Shown here in pieces: positions 37,661-52,318 of a stretch of DNA of 64,000 nt. The DNA lies in assembly GCA_004369085.1 (NCBI GenBank), contig ML210195.1, forward strand, positions 65,323-129,322, read 5' to 3'. How positions within the stretch are numbered: position 1 is the first letter of the stretch; each line of letters begins with the position of its first letter. Position numbers and translations under genes: made by a program. Source of the DNA: Coprinopsis marcescibilis (lineage: Eukaryota > Basidiomycota > Agaricomycetes > Agaricales > Psathyrellaceae). Below the pieces are notes generated by a model. The model ran no database searches. It had not been told where the DNA came from and worked only from the letters and a program-made list of their open reading frames with translations.

Positions 37661-40600
37661 CTTCGATTCCGGTTCGGCTTGGTTCGGCTTCGGTGGTTCG
37701 GTTCGTGGTTTGTCACACAACCCAACAAATCCGTCATCCAGTGTTCTCCCAGGATTGCTTCGTCAGTCAGCTGTAATAAAGGCTGCTCGCTGGCGCTGTA
37801 GGATTCCAGAGGCTTCTAGCACGAGATCGAGCGCAATGGTCTACTGCTCGATAGCGTTTGCAAAACACGCCTGATACACGAGGCGATGGAAAACCCGGCG
37901 TCCTGACAGGTCGGCCACGGATTCAAACTGCTGACACTGCTGCGTTGGCCACCCGAGATAATTTGAAAAGCCCAGAGGGGTCTTGTGAACACGAGGCGAT
38001 TTGGCGGAGCGAATATATGCGCTGGAATTGATGGGGTATATGCGCGTCGAGGGTATTAGTGCACGTACGCCTGGTACTATGCGTTCCGTTCTGTTGGCAG
38101 GGCGAATTATTGGATAAATAGGCGAATAAGTATAGGCGGGCTTGATTATATCGGACGGTTGTCGGAGTCGATGCTGCTGGCGACGGCGAAGAGAGCGAGC
38201 GCGACGACGAGAACGATGGCGGCAGTCTAAAAGTCTATGTGGTGGTGGTGAAGAAGCAAGAAGTGGATAGGGAGCGACGGGGGAGCGAAAAAGAAAATTG
38301 CTATGCACGCCGTTTCCGTTTCGCCCAATAGGCAAGTGCGTGGATGTGGATTGGTACGTATGATCAAAATCAAATTCACGCTTGACCTGCGTAACCACGG
38401 AATCAGACTCCCAGCAAAATTGGTAAACAACGGTACTGGGTGCCAGGGTAGCCCTTTAAAAGCCCTCTGCCCATAAGCTTTGAGACAGTACACAATACAT
38501 TTGTTTTACAGCGACAAGAGCGTGAAATGCGCAGAGCTGGACCAGTCGCGTCGGTGCGCCGTCCCAAGTCGGCCTGGCTCGGCTCAATACATGGGAGCCC
38601 GCACTTGGCCCAAAATGGTCTTTGTACATGTTGTGTCCGGCAATCACCGTTCCCCCCAAACCCGGCGGAATCGTGCACTGACCAAGCCGCTGCGACCAAG
38701 CGGCCTTGGCCGTCCGTCTGGCATTGCCTGCCTGAATTTACACCGCCAAAAACGATGTTCGCCTTCCCAGGAATCCTCTGCCTCGTTGTCCGGGGACTAT
38801 TTCTGCCCGGCTGTGATTTATACGGCCCTAGACTCTTCACGGTGTCTGGAACGACCTGAGACGTCTGACGTACTACATCCTCGTGTCGCGCGAAACACGA
38901 CCTGCCTGGATGCACGTATGCTTTAGTATGGTCCATTCATTCCATACGCTGCACTACATTGGCGTACAGTTCAAGTAACTGTCGAGCCACTTGTCCACAT
39001 GGCTTAGCACCGGCATGTTCAATTGATCTCTTAAAAAGTAAGTCATGAACACTCAATTCATTTGAACAATTCCTTTTGTTTGACAGCGGCTGTGTTCCTG
39101 ACCATCTATTTCCCCACAATGATCATGACTATGGCTTGGGGGATGGGTGGCGGGAATCAGGAATTGCATACTTACCCCGGAGACTGCACCAGATAATGGG
39201 TTTCAACCCCATTTTTTGCAGTCCTGTGTCCTCGGCTTCAAAGAAAGTGTGTCATTAGCGCGTTGGAAGCTGATGACGGATGTCTGCTGACTGGGTCATA
39301 ACAAAGAGTCTTCAAGAACATCCCTGTGGGTCTTTTAAGCTCTGTTCAATTCGAAATGAAATACTGACAATGGTAAAGGACACAGTCGCATGCCTATTGA
39401 ACAAGAGCCAAAAAAATTGTTATGATTCTTAACTCCGCAGCGCTTGCGTTCACACCGGCGCTCGGTGACCAAAACTTCGCTAATTCAACAACGATATCCG
39501 CCCTTTGTTGAACGTTACGACCTGAGGTAATACAACACACCAACAACACCTCCGTTGTCCGAAACAAACTGAACCGGTTGGCCCAAGCGTCTCCCGCCAC
39601 CACGATATGCCACTAGAATCCAGATGTGACATTCAAAAGTTCAAACAGCTCACTCCGCACCTCTTGTTCTTTTATGGAAGCTCGTGACCGACGTCGGGAG
39701 AAGATCTGTCGTTCCACCTCAAGTGTACCTCAAATTCGGGTTCACCTGCATGCGGCGGTACGTCCTTTCCTTTTACATCTTCTCCAGTGGGTGACCTGGC
39801 TACGGTGCCCCCAGTTAAAGCCTAACTGAATCTCTGGCTTCCTGTTCCTCAGATGTGATATGAAGGATTTGCGATTTCGCTGGACTACGTATAGTGTAAT
39901 CTTGATATTTCTATTTTCTACCGTACTGGTGAAGAGGAGATTGTCGGTACAGTGGCGGTTGGTGAACTTTAATTGAGGTTAACCAGCTGTAGACGCTGGT
40001 AAGCTTCTGGGGTGCTTTCTCGTCGTCACGGTTGAAGATCTCGGAGGGGAAAGGGCACCTCCAAGTCTTCCATTGGCAATCACCATTAATCTAAGAATGA
40101 GGACAGGCCAAGACATGTGGGCAGCTACCACCGATCACCCTCACCCACCCAACCCTGTCCAGAACCTTGTCATCCACCCAAGTAATTTTATAATTTAAAA
40201 CCCAAAACCGAGTAGGTATATGCACGTTGCCTGCGCCCAAACGATCTGGCATCGCAAAACCGAACCGGTTAAATCGAGTAAGACCAGAACCCGATACTGG
40301 AGGCTTTAGCCTTCACAACATGGTGGACCCTGGGGCGTTGTGACTTGCCTTCGGTCTTCCTTCTCCAGCTCGATTCTCGCCTACACGCCGCCGATGTACA
40401 GCCCATACATAGATAAATACGTCGATACAAATACAGCCCGAAGGTTTGATTCCTTCTGTTCTCTTCACCAGTCAAGATCAGAAGACCAGAAGGACGTAAC
40501 AAATAAGATTGAGGTACCCGTCCCGTTGCTCTTTTTGGAGGTGTGGGTTTCCACCGAGTGTCTGGGTTGTCAGATTGGTTGCTACTTTACTTACAGTGGG

Positions 40601-43600
40601 TTGAATTTGTTCTCATGGTTTGCAAGTTGAATTGAGCACGCGACCAAGTTTGAGTCGAGCTGGGTGTTTCAGCAACTCCCTTGAGACTACGGTACGTATT
40701 TAGTATGCCATCCGAGGCTACTTAGTACATAATACGAGCACTAATAGTACTAACTTGCACCCGAGCTATAACTCCTTAGATTCCGTTCACAACAACTCCA
40801 CATCCATACCACAGAGCTGCATCATTGATGACCCTTCCATGACCCCGGGTCCATCCTACTCAGCAAGTCCAATCCCTTTCCTAACTCGAACCACATGCGA
40901 AATTTATCAACCCTTCATCAAGTCCCTCTGGCTCGTCACATTCGTTGCTTGTTAATGAACAGAACACGTCAACACTTTCCGCAATAGTCAACTTCGAATT
41001 CGAAATTCGACATCAGTGATTTTCTGGAGTGGGAGAGATGAATGATATGTCTTAGGTGTTGGCTTTGTTGTTGTTGATGTCGCTGTCTTGCACAATGACG
41101 GTCTGAACGACACATTGCCGGGGGGCCTTGAGGTTGGATTTTTAATCTGGGCCCTGGGGAGACTTGGCGGAATCGGAGCTTGGCGATGAAGCGGGCGTGA
41201 AGTGACTGTATTTAGATAGATTCTGAGTCTGGTTGGAGGAAAGAAAGCCTACTCCAGTCTGGTCGGGAATGCGATTCTATGGCTCGGATCTTCCTCCGAG
41301 TCTCAGCGCCCATTCGAACAAGTCAGACGGACATATTAGCCTGCGGATTCGCAGTCGAAGAAAAATTACCACCCTGAATGCTGACTTCCCTACCAGGCAG
41401 ACGGTCTTTGAAGAGAACTGTGGTGTAAACAAAATGAAGTCGCTAGTACGTGGCACTTGTGGTGATTCGACGAGGTGAGGACCGTGGTCCTTAACTTATG
41501 TGCGTAATGGATGATGTGTGAGTGACGACGCAGCGCAAGAGAAACTCGATGCATTACGCAAGGTGATATTCTTCCCCAGCTAATATGTAAGTGCCGGTTG
41601 GTCAGTTGAGCAGCAGGTTAGAAGGTTCATCATTACAAAATTGATGTACAGTCACTTTCAAGGTGAACTGATTGGAGCGTAGTGCAGTGTGTGTTACAAT
41701 TCGACAAATCAACTGAGCCAAGGGCCAAGGCAACTTGAAGAGAACGCCGCCGCCGGAAGAGGTTGCAACTTTTACAACGCCCGCCGCCGACCCGTGGAAC
41801 TGGCGGGCTCTGAGAAACGGGGTACGGGAAGTCGTGTCAATCCTGGCCTGCCCTCGTGAGTCGCGAGCAGTCCCCGCAGCACATGTTACTATATGGGTGG
41901 CCATTAAATTGCAAGAAAGTCCGAGGACGTCGTTCAAACTTTTAATTTTCTTTCAAGTGCGAAGGTGATCAGGTGCTCTATATATATAGAAGTCGCCGGG
42001 AGAAGGCCTGTCGGTTTCGAGGTGCAGGGATTTGGGATTCGGATTACTTGGATTCTTGAGAACCTTGAACAGGTGATCTAACCTTCATACTCTCAAGGTT
42101 TCACGGTCTATCGTAGTTCATTTATTACATCTCCTTGACCTTGGATCGGTCGTCAGAACGTCGACATTGTGTTCCATTCACAATTTCTTTCGTTATGCGT
42201 GATCAAGATATGCAGAAGTAAGTATGCCAACTTCCAGGTTGGCTCTTTGGCGACGCCGCAGAATGACAGATGGACGTCGCTTGGGGATGCGTGCTGCATG
42301 GTCAGATGAAAGGAAGGTGTCGCCCTGCGCTATCGATGTTATGGATAATTAGATTTCCTATCGTTCGGGGCGCCGGATAAAACCAGTCCACCTTGACCTC
42401 CGATGGGCATGTAGCGCGTATTTGAATCATTTTGGCCAGGCCATGGCCTAGGACGCTTCGATGGGGATGCCTTGCAGCCTCCAGGCCAGTCGGATGTGAT
42501 TTGCGGCTACAACTGTACCCTGAGCATGTCGAATTAAGACTTTTCCGAAGCGCCTTGGGGAACAAGGGAGGCGAATCAAGGGTAACCTTTTCCACCATTC
42601 ACCCGCCCATAAAACGGGATCCGTGTGTGATTTCGCTGCAGTGGTTATGGGGGACATACTGCCAAAAATATATAATTCCAGATCATTCGGGGGTTGAGTG
42701 TTAGTAGTAAGAGGGATGGGAGTCTTCGGTAGGTGTTTAATTATCAGTCTGATCTCCAGTTCTCGGACGATCATGTCATTCCCATCTGTTCTTGCATGAG
42801 TTCTTGCAGCAGGATGCGTTGTTCTTACTCATCTGAGTGTCTTCAAGTGCCTCCGTGGGATGACAGATAGGCGTTTTTTGTCCTGTGTATGGAGGTGACT
42901 GCGGGGAGACAACGTTGATTGCGGACAAAAAAGAAACCTACTTCGTATGCTGGTTGTTGTTAGTTAGGTTGCCGGAGGGCGGTTTGGTTCGCCGTCGCTC
43001 ACCGGCCTATGTCCCTCGTACTTATCGCGTGCCACATCTCCCTCGTTGATGATCCTCAGAAGGGGCGCGGTGCCCACGCGCCGGAAATTAAAATTACCGT
43101 CAATCGTCGCTCGTGGAACGATGCTAGCATAAATGAATACACTAGGACCTGGAGACCGATTAAAGTTGTACGGAACGGAGAAACATGAAGCTTAGTGGAA
43201 TCATCCTGGATCATTAACGAAGGACCATATGACTAGATGAAACCGCCTAAACGAGCGTATGAGACTACCGGATACGCGTGTATGCCTGGTGGACTGACAA
43301 ATTTTAGGTTGTGATATCATCGAGGGTGGGTTCCTGTGTGAAACATTAGAGCTTTTTGGAGAGTTCAGCGCTATGGCTGGTCGTGCCGGTATACCAACTG
43401 CGGACTGGTTTTGCCCTTGATTTTTCTAGGATGTCACAAACGGTCGCCGTTGTCTTGTAAGGGAGAAATTTGAGACGTTTCTCTTCACATATCTTATCTT
43501 CGTTATCTTCGGACTTGGGACATGGGTTGATGTCCGAATGATGCAAGGATGACGGGGAAAGGTCACAGTCACCGTGCATATTGGCAGCTTTCGGTTCAGA

Positions 43601-46600
43601 GACGTCGTCTCCTGACTCTTTCCCTGGAACGCGAGCTATGCCGGGAACGATTCCCCAGGATTTCGGTCGTTGGCTGACGTCTACCTCATGGTGTGCCAGT
43701 GTATCGTATGGTTGATCAGGCGGTACATAGCAAGCTTTGAGAGAGCTCAATGATGTCAGTGCCACTGCGTGGCTTGTGGCCCTATCTTTACGCCGCACGC
43801 TGAGATTCAGAATCAGAGTTATGGCCACGAATCTCCGAGTCTGAGGCGGTCGAAAGGTCCGACTAGCAATATTCGCGCTTTCTGCATTGCTGATCCCTAG
43901 AACTTGTATGGGTCGGGCAATCTGATATCGCTAGGACCGGGGACTGGGATGATTGAGAACTCGTGATTCTGGTTCTTGGCTACACTTAGACTGTAATTGC
44001 CTCAAGTTAAAGCCATGTATGGGGCGCGAGCGTCAAGTCGATTGCTTTACCAGGAAAACGAGCCATGAATCGGAGGGAACACCCGGCTCGAGGTTGTCTT
44101 GAGTGAGACGTAGAAGAGGGTACAGGAAGACGACTGTGATAAGAAGGTAGCGGATCTCTTTTTGGAAGTGTTCAACTCTATCGTTTTGGAGCGCAGAATA
44201 GTGGGAATGCTGGAAGAATTGTGACAAGAAGGAGAGGTCGGTATGTCAGAGCCCAGAGATGGCATAGTTTTCCACAGCGTATGTGCTTCTCGAGAGCTCG
44301 TTAATCTCCTATCAGCCCTGGATGCTCGCGAACACAGTCTGGACATACAATGGTAGAATCGGCCATATTCACGCACAGATTCAATGCACAAAGAATCGAG
44401 CCACCGAACTGCAGAGACAACCAATGCCGTACACATCTAAATTCCAGGGTGCTAACAATGTGTGTTGCTCGGCCTGTTGCAGTGCAGCTTGAGTCACCAA
44501 TTCTCGATCCGTCACAGGCTTCCATTCATTCCGGGGGACAGTATGTATCAAATGTTGAACCATTTGTATCTGCGCCTAGTGAGGGTATATAGATATGGAA
44601 GGTGTCGCTATCCTGGGTCGACCCTTCCCGCTTCTGTGACAGACTTTCGCATGGATATAGATCGTCGGCGTCAGCTGAGCATGGTGGGCGGCAGATTCGC
44701 ATGTGGTGCCTACGCCGCTCCGTCACGTTCACAGGCAGAAATATATATATATAGGAACAGCATCCGCTGACTTCTCTTTCCCTCCCCCTCGATTTAATGT
44801 CCCATAGTATGCATTTGTTGCGGCGAGCGCTTTACCCCTGAGTGGATCAAGCGCCGGGCGGCATTGTCAGCGCCGACGAGTGCATTCCCAAATCCGGTAA
44901 CCCCGACTCGACTCCGCTGCTCTTCCCCCACTCGCGGTTTGTTGGTTGTACACAACCATCTCTCTCATCGCTCGACCAATGCGTCCTGTCCTGATGTATA
45001 CCGACTCCTTGGATACGCATCTGTTATGAATAGAAACGGTGCACATGAACACCTGGAAGAGGCAATAAGCGATGCTAGTAAGGTTTCTGGTTCATCACAT
45101 ATACCGATTTCGAATATAGTTTTACCCACACAGCACTCTCGAGCGGTACTGGTTCGTGGCGGGGTTCTGGTTCGAAAACGAGCAATTTTAGCATGCCTGA
45201 TGAACTTGAGGTGGATACTGTGGGTACAACAACGCCATAACATGTCCCATTTAATCTAAATCAACGCTTTTGTAGCGTCATCCAATACGTCCCTGTTTTT
45301 TCCGAGATTCCAACTCCAATGATTTGGCAGGGGTAAGGGTAGAGTCTTATTCTGGCTACTGCTCTGCGGGATAAGATGCCGCCGGTCCCATTTTCGCGTT
45401 CTGGAGTCTCGCTTCGTTTTCTCAAAGGAACTTGGAAGGCAAGTAATTTGCTGGTGCACATTTTACGTGTTGAAGTGAGTTAAACTCAAGATCTATGTGA
45501 GCGTTACATCATTATGCTCATCCATGTTGTATTTCGAGACTCAAATAGACGCATATTGGAGCATGATCCATCCGTAATGACTGTCATATCTACGTATGCC
45601 ATTGTTAATCTGGGGTTTGAACTGGCTTGCAGGCCCGGTTTTCTCGAAGTTCGTTCTGCGAGAAGGTTGTGCGGAAGGCTCTTCAACACGTTGTCGAGGT
45701 ATACGTAGGAGCGGCGCTCCACGATCACTAATGCGCATACTTGAGCTTCGCTCAGCTCCTGCATGTTCGGCACTACGAACATATCAGTAAGCATCTTGTG
45801 TTATGTCACGACTTCCTGATAATTTACTTGGGTATGATCATTTAGCATTCAGGAATCGTATAACCGGCTCACATCAGCCGCGCTCGTTTTCACCACCTTC
45901 TGGAACCCTCCACTCGCTCCACCCAACGGGGCCGCAAGAGACCAAACGAACCGTCAGTCCTGTTTTACCTGGCTCGATTGCTCGCTGTGTGAAACTTGCT
46001 TTGGTTTTACCTTAACTTTCAGTGCCAACAATACCATCTCACCATAGTAAGACTCGCGCATGAGTCCCTTAAAACCTCGCAAACGACATGCTGATATTTA
46101 TGCTAGTGTTGTCAAGGGCCTGCATGCGCGTCATCAGTGACATGGATCGTCGTCATTAATCCCGCATAAAGCTCGTAATCATACCAACGCAGGCACCAAG
46201 GCCCGTCGTAAATTGACATCGACGAATGTGGTTCTCAATTACCCGCGCCCCCGTGGGATGGAAAAGGCCTTACCTCGGCGACCTTGGTGAGAATTCTCGT
46301 ACACAATGCTGTATCGTGTTGATGTAAAATTAAGGTCAAGAACGGTTGATGGTTCTCAAAGGAGTAAATCTTACTCCCCTCGGATATCAGACTCTGGAGA
46401 CAAGCTGTATTAACTGCCGTGCTTTCCGATCGATATGCGGCAGCGTTGTATTTGCTGCACTTTTCTCTTCATCGAACGGGACCCCGCTTTCTTATCGATA
46501 GATGGTTTGGGGTATGTCTTCTGATCTGTCTCGATAACCTCATAGACTCATACAATTATATTGAACAGGTCTCAATCATATGAATCCGCTACTCGGAGGA

Positions 46601-49030
46601 TTCTTACTCGGGTTACAATAGAAGAAACCCAAGTTCAGGTTTCTCCGCTCTCTGAATCCAACGATTTCGAACCGAACACAACTGACACCGCGACCTCCGT
46701 AACCTGGGTCGTACTTCGAGGTGAGTGTTGGAAATATCGGACGTCAAACTTCGGGTAAAGGATTGTACTGCAGAACTTTCTAGGATCCGCGACGAGTAAT
46801 TTGAAGCCGGCAGTATGTCCCAGAAGACATTCGTAACGACAAGTGCCACCCGCAGTTCTGCCAGGATGCACAGGCCCCAAAGAATATGCATTGCAACAGG
46901 AAAGGTGAACCCGGCACAGTTTGTATTTCTCCGATTTGCTACGAACTTTTCCCATGAAATGAATCAAAGCCAACTTGTAGGTTGGCCTTTGCCTGAACAG
47001 GACGCTGCTTATTTTGATCAGACCGCCGGCTATCTCCTGGAATCTCGTTCGGACGGTTGGCGGGGTTTGTTCTGTCTGCCGGACTGCCCCTGCCTACGCC
47101 AGCCTTGGACTCCTGAATAATGCGATGCGCTTACTGTCACCGAACTTCTGTTGCGTTTTTGTCTATCCGCTCCATTCGAAGCGGCCTGGACACCTCGAGC
47201 CTCTGATACCAGATCAACGTCTTGTGGTCTTGATTTATAACCCACATTCTGGACGGAAAGACATTTGGCGAGCCTCAAAAAGCTTAGCGATTGGAGCGAT
47301 GTATGAATGTCGGTTTGGCCATTGACCAGGGCTGACATCGGAGGCTGGGCGCCTATGACCTAGGTGGCGCCGCGTCGTGAGTACTAGTCCAGTCCAATTA
47401 CTCACATTTTAGCTCGACGGCCTCCGCTTATCCCTTGCTTCTTTCTGTGGAGTCTCTCGAAGATCGAGTTTATCTTGGTATCGATCATCCGAACTGTAGA
47501 TCCGTTACTTTGGTGGCCTCCTTCCGCTGTTGGGACTGGTACATTCATTCGAAGCAATTCGACTGTAGATGCGTGGTAATCGCTCTCTGAGCTTACTCAG
47601 GACTGCCAACAGGCATTCGCGAGTCTCTGAAGCACATCACTGCGCTCTGAAGGGCTTGGGGTGTCACCGAGGCTCCATTCCCGTGGCTGGAGCTTCTGGC
47701 GACGATCGACATTCTTGCCTTGTTGAACTACTGAAGACATGCTTCCTTTCGTGCACTTTGTGGAATACTGCGGAGCACGGCTTCTGTGGTGTATTTGTGT
47801 TTGTGCTAATCATAGTTGGCATTGGACATCTCATTCGTGCCGCATGCCGCAAGCAACTGGCTCGTGCCCGCTTGGCACAGACGTCGGTTTCTTTTTCTGG
47901 CGTGTCGCTAATCAGGTACTGCCTGACCGCGTTTTACTGTTCGATGACACGATGATTACCCACCGGGTGTTCTTCCGTTTGTCGTTCAGGCGCATCAGCC
48001 ATTGAGACGAACTAGGATTAGGGCATATTAGTGACCTGGAATTCCGTCTCATTTGGTAGGACCGCTTATCAACATCAACGGAGACTATCCACCACCGTGT
48101 AATGTTTGTCTTATGAATAGAACAATCAAAGTATGTTGGACCAGGAAACGTGGCGATCGATGGAACAGAGAATAGGAACCAGTGACTTTGGCAGGTGGGA
48201 ACGATTATAACGGGTACTCCGGTGCTATTTACGCCTCTCAAGGCCAGTTTTTCGAGCCTTGGACTGTTCAGAGACCCTACACTGGACTATGTGGAGGCCA
48301 TGAAGCGAATAACGCTGTGACAGAGGGAACGCAAGATCGGTAAACCGGATGTATTTAGGTGAAGCAACTGGTTGATCAGAATCTGTTTCCCGCCCTTTCA
48401 CATATACAATATCGCTTCAGGACTTGTTCCTGTCCGGACTCCGCTGGTGCAAGGGTAGGAGAAAGCGACACTTGACCTAAGTCTCAACAGCTGTACGCGC
48501 AGTGGCGTCAGGATAGGTCGTTTGACCAAGTTGGGTGATTGTGATAATCTCACGAGAACCTTTAACTGCTCCGACTCGGAGGATAATCAGGAAATAATTT
48601 CGCAACGCCTTCAGCTAACTCCAGCTCCCTAAGAATGTATACCAGGTGCGTTGCTGCTTACATCCTTGGCTTACATCGCTGCCAAGTTATGTCATGAATG
48701 TTGCCTCTTGTGTTCAACTTACCCCCTGATTGTCTTCGCTGAGTGAAACACTTCTAAGTACATCGCATTGTCATATACCAGGTCGTATTCTACATCGTAT
48801 ATAGCAATTATACTGCTGCTCTGACAACAGAAAGCTAGGGGGAAAGGGATACAAAATTATACTTTGAAACTCCGCTGCGAATCCTTCATCGTTGCTGGCA
48901 TTCTGCACGCCGCCTTCATCCTTCTTCTTTGCCCGCCATTTTTACCAATACCACCATACCCAAGACGGAACTGGACTTTACGTCGCCGGGCGGCTAGGTC
49001 AGGGAAGTACTTGATTTTAGGGCGGTTCAG
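37661..49030. other. 11-kb interval without a supported gene
   Basis: The longest ORFs are 37841-38398 minus (185 codons), 38403-38936 minus (177) and 43346-43828 minus (160). Another at 47569-47955 plus (128) has one hydrophobic run (GVFVFVLIIVGIGHLI). None shows a known domain, and I could not join them to neighbours by in-frame introns with any conviction. There is no visible reverse transcriptase, transposase, long terminal repeat or tRNA. A short AT microsatellite sits near 44740. It could hold decayed mobile elements or lineage-specific genes. Confidence 0.5.
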
Positions 49031-50841
49031 ATGTTGTACTTGACCTCGGATGATTTTCCAATCTGTGAGTTGCGCTGCCAGAGTTTTTCGAACTGTCGAC
49101 GAACTAAATTCCTACACGCAGTCATCCCATTTGGCGTCATTGGGTAAGTCCTTGGGCTTTAGTTTGCGTCGCATGAAACCCGATTTAACTGTATCTCAGG
49201 TTCTATCGGTACCTTTGGTATTGCATTCGCCTTATTGCCGCCGCGACATACCGCCCGGTACCATTACCAGAGAATCCGACGTACATTGCCTCTGAAGATG
49301 TGACAATCATTGTTCCAACCATAGACGCTGGCGAGGAGTTCAAAGAGGCAGCGGAAAGTTGGTTGGTGGGCAGGCCAAAGGAGATCCTCATTATCACGGA
49401 AGAGAAGATGTTGGGACCCCTTCAAGCTCTCGCCAACGAGGTTGATCCAGAACGTATTCGCGTCCTGACGGTACCATTTGCAAACAAGCGGCTACAGATG
49501 AGCCACGGCATCAAAAATACTACCACCGATATCATAGTGTTTGCGGACGACGACGCGATCTGGCCCCCCACCCTCCTCCCATACGTCCTTGCCTGCTTCG
49601 AAGACCAACAGATAGGGGGTGTCGGAACAAGCCAGCGTGTCAAGTCGGTAGGAAATCGGATGACGGTGTGGGAAACGCTCGCAGCGTTTCGGTTGACCAT
49701 TCGCAACCTTGAAATTGCTTGTTCGACACACATTGATGGCGGCATCCCCTGCCTCTCAGGACGAACGGCCGCGTATCGCACCGTTATTTTGAAGGACCCC
49801 GAGTTCTTACACGGATTCACGCACGATTTCTGGTTGGGGAAGTACCAACTCAACTCTGGGGACGACAAGTTCTTGACGAGGTGGATGGTTAGCCACGGGT
49901 GGAGCACCTATGTGCAGTGCTGCAAGGAAGCGGAATTGCTGAGTACGATGAAACCTAATTGGCGGTTCTTGAAGCAAGTTTTGCGATGGACGAGGAACAC
50001 ATGGCGTTCGGATCTCAGAAGCTTGTTCAAGGAACGCCATATTTGGACAGCACATCCATTTGTTGCTTTCACGATGGTGCGTTCGTTCGTGCGTCTCTGG
50101 ATTTTGAATAACCAAGTGGAAAGGTCGATAAATTGTTCAATCCCCTTACACTGCTGGTTGGTCCGATCCTGGTGTCATACTTGATTTACAAGAGTACCAT
50201 TCCAACTGACGAGGGAGGTTATCACTTGCCTTGGTGGTAAGCCTATCCTCCGATTCTGCTTCCCCAGGCGTTGATGGAGTTTCCTCAGGAACATCATTGC
50301 GTCATACGTTGTCTGGCTATCGGCTACCCGAACCCTGAAACTGATGCCACATCTTTGGAACCGACCCCAAGACATCATCTACGTTCCAGCCTTCATCGCC
50401 TTTGGATACTACTTTGCGGTAATGAAGATTTATGCATTATTCACGCTTCATGAGGTCCGTCCGTCCGTCTCGGGAATGTCCATGCTTCCTCCTATACTTC
50501 CCCCCGCTGACACAATTTATCACACTTAGACTGGATGGGGAACACGCACTGGAATTGGCGATGCATCAGCAGCGACAGCAGCGGCAGAAAGGCTTGAGGA
50601 CGAGAAACGAGCATTGAACAGGAATGGTGCCCATTTGCAGCCGCCGACAAATCGGCTGTATGGTCAACAGAATACTTCTGACTCTTCAATGCTTGAACTA
50701 CAAACATCGGCGTCGGCGACGCCCCTTGATAGACGTTCGAAGGACCATCTCCGAGGAAAGAGCAGAGTCAGCGTTCGAGGGCGACCGGCTGAAGACGATA
50801 TGGACAGCCTGGAGATGCAATTCAACCGATTCAAAAACTAG
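49031..50841 (+). CDS. Family-2 membrane glycosyltransferase (polysaccharide synthase-like)
   Basis: This processive GT2 enzyme is likely to build an extracellular or cell-wall polysaccharide from nucleotide sugar. Six exons are 49031-49064, 49122-49143 (22 bp), 49200-50076, 50124-50236, 50280-50454 and 50530-50841, giving 510 residues. A short N-terminal hydrophobic stretch (FIPFGVIGFYRYLWYCIRLI) precedes the catalytic domain. Catalytic elements are all present: IIVPTIDAGEE, ADDDAIWPP (about 134-142), DGGIPCLSG, GDDKFLTRW (about 239-247) and QVLRW (about 278-282). Two or three membrane spans follow (NPLTLLVGPILVSYLIY; NIIASYVVWLSA; VPAFIAFGYYFAVMKIYALF), then a polar tail. The layout resembles the fungal type-2 glycosyltransferase and hyaluronan-synthase-like group, and the exact product cannot be told from sequence. 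The exon 4/5 junction (43-bp intron) is the least certain. Confidence 0.88.
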
Positions 50842-52318
50842 ACTTTTCTCCTCGATATTCCTTTCCGCGAGTGAGTGATAACATGTCTCGGGATTCTGCG
50901 ACCATCGAGATTGTTTAATCCCTTCCTATGGACTAATATCTCCATTGGACTATCCAGTACTACACGTTGGGCTCTCAAGATAAATTACCTTTGCAAAAAT
51001 CTTTCAGCCCAAAGTTCCTGAAATTTCTTCCAACGAGCACAGCACCACCGGTGAGGCTGGGCATTCACACCCTTGGCCATTTATTCGTTCCGCACCGATC
51101 TAGCAGTAGTCAAACTTGATTTAATTGATACCCAACCACCGACAAGCTCAACTCCCGTTTTCTCCTTCTCCTTTTTTTTCTTGATTTGTCTTGTGACGAA
51201 CATTCTCCATCTACATAGACTCATCACCATGTACTTATTAATGGGATCTTATTTGTTGTTTTGAAGCCTTCTCCGAGTCCCCAAGTAAAACAATTTGTTA
51301 CTGTTGAACACTTCGGTAACCACTCGACCACTTCCAACCAACCGTGGCCTCTGATGCGTGGCTTTCGATACTCGCAAAGCAACTGATCTTTCCGTATGCG
51401 TCTGCTATTTCGAATTCCTTCCAAATTTACTCTATGGAAAGTAACTGGTAGTACCGAAATTTCTTTGGCTCTATAGGTTTCAAGAGCTGATGAGTAGTGG
51501 ATCCGATGTATCAAAGCAAATGGGTTTGTCGTGAATTATTCGCTGTCGCATTCTGACTCGACAGGGTCTGTCACCAAAATAAGACCAGTTAAATTCGACA
51601 TAGCGCTAAGCCATAAAAAGGTACTCGTTTATCCATCAGATACATATCAGATGCGCATAGGGTCCGCCATCCAGGCTTTCTGTTACATTCCATCAAGTAG
51701 CCATAACAGCATTGCCCACATCAAGTGTAACAGTTTGCTCTGCTATTATTCAGTGACGATGGGTACCCCTTTCCAACATCATTCCCAACTTTTTTCTCTC
51801 GATGTATGCACATATCTGACCCGGTCCCACCTAGAAGGGCTGTGTTAAACGACCGTGAACATATAAACCGCCATTTGCTGCGGCTGGCCGAGTTCTGACA
51901 CCGCCCGCCATTCTCCATTCCGCCCCGTTTTGGCCAGCAAGAACAAAGAGGACGATAGACAGCTAATTAAGCAACCTGGGTCTGCCATAACGCTCGCGTA
52001 AGTCAATGACTTTGTGCAAGAAGGTGGCTGCCTCGAGGGACCAACGAATCTTCTCCGAAATCGGAATTTTCAGTTAGCTTTCAACGACCGACTTGCGACC
52101 GACCCCACGCCGTCAACAAACGTGGACGTTGTCTGGAAGGCTTTGGTTCAATTGGAGCTTTCATTCACACCACCACCACCAACTACCAGGTATGCCATAC
52201 CTTCTTCGAGGGAATCTATCACAGGAAGCTGATACAGGTCTCTGTTTCGCAGGGATACGGTCATCTCTTCAGGACACTTTGGGGGTATATACCCCGAGTG
52301 GCTATCTTAACCGACGGC
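50842..52318. other. Intergenic, no supported gene (1.5 kb)
   Basis: The stretch lies between the glycosyltransferase and the F-box gene. It holds short ORFs only and a pyrimidine-rich run near 51165-51185. It includes the F-box promoter, with no identifiable element. Confidence 0.55.

Noticed and set aside
43346..43828. 160-codon minus-strand ORF as a gene
   Set aside because: It has no domain and no convincing splice partners, and is comparable with random ORFs elsewhere in the window. It is left as unassigned in the interval entry.
44735..44755. AT dinucleotide run as a promoter
   Set aside because: It is a short microsatellite with no downstream gene.
47569..47955. Small membrane protein (one hydrophobic run)
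   Set aside because: A single hydrophobic stretch in an otherwise non-descript frame is not enough support.
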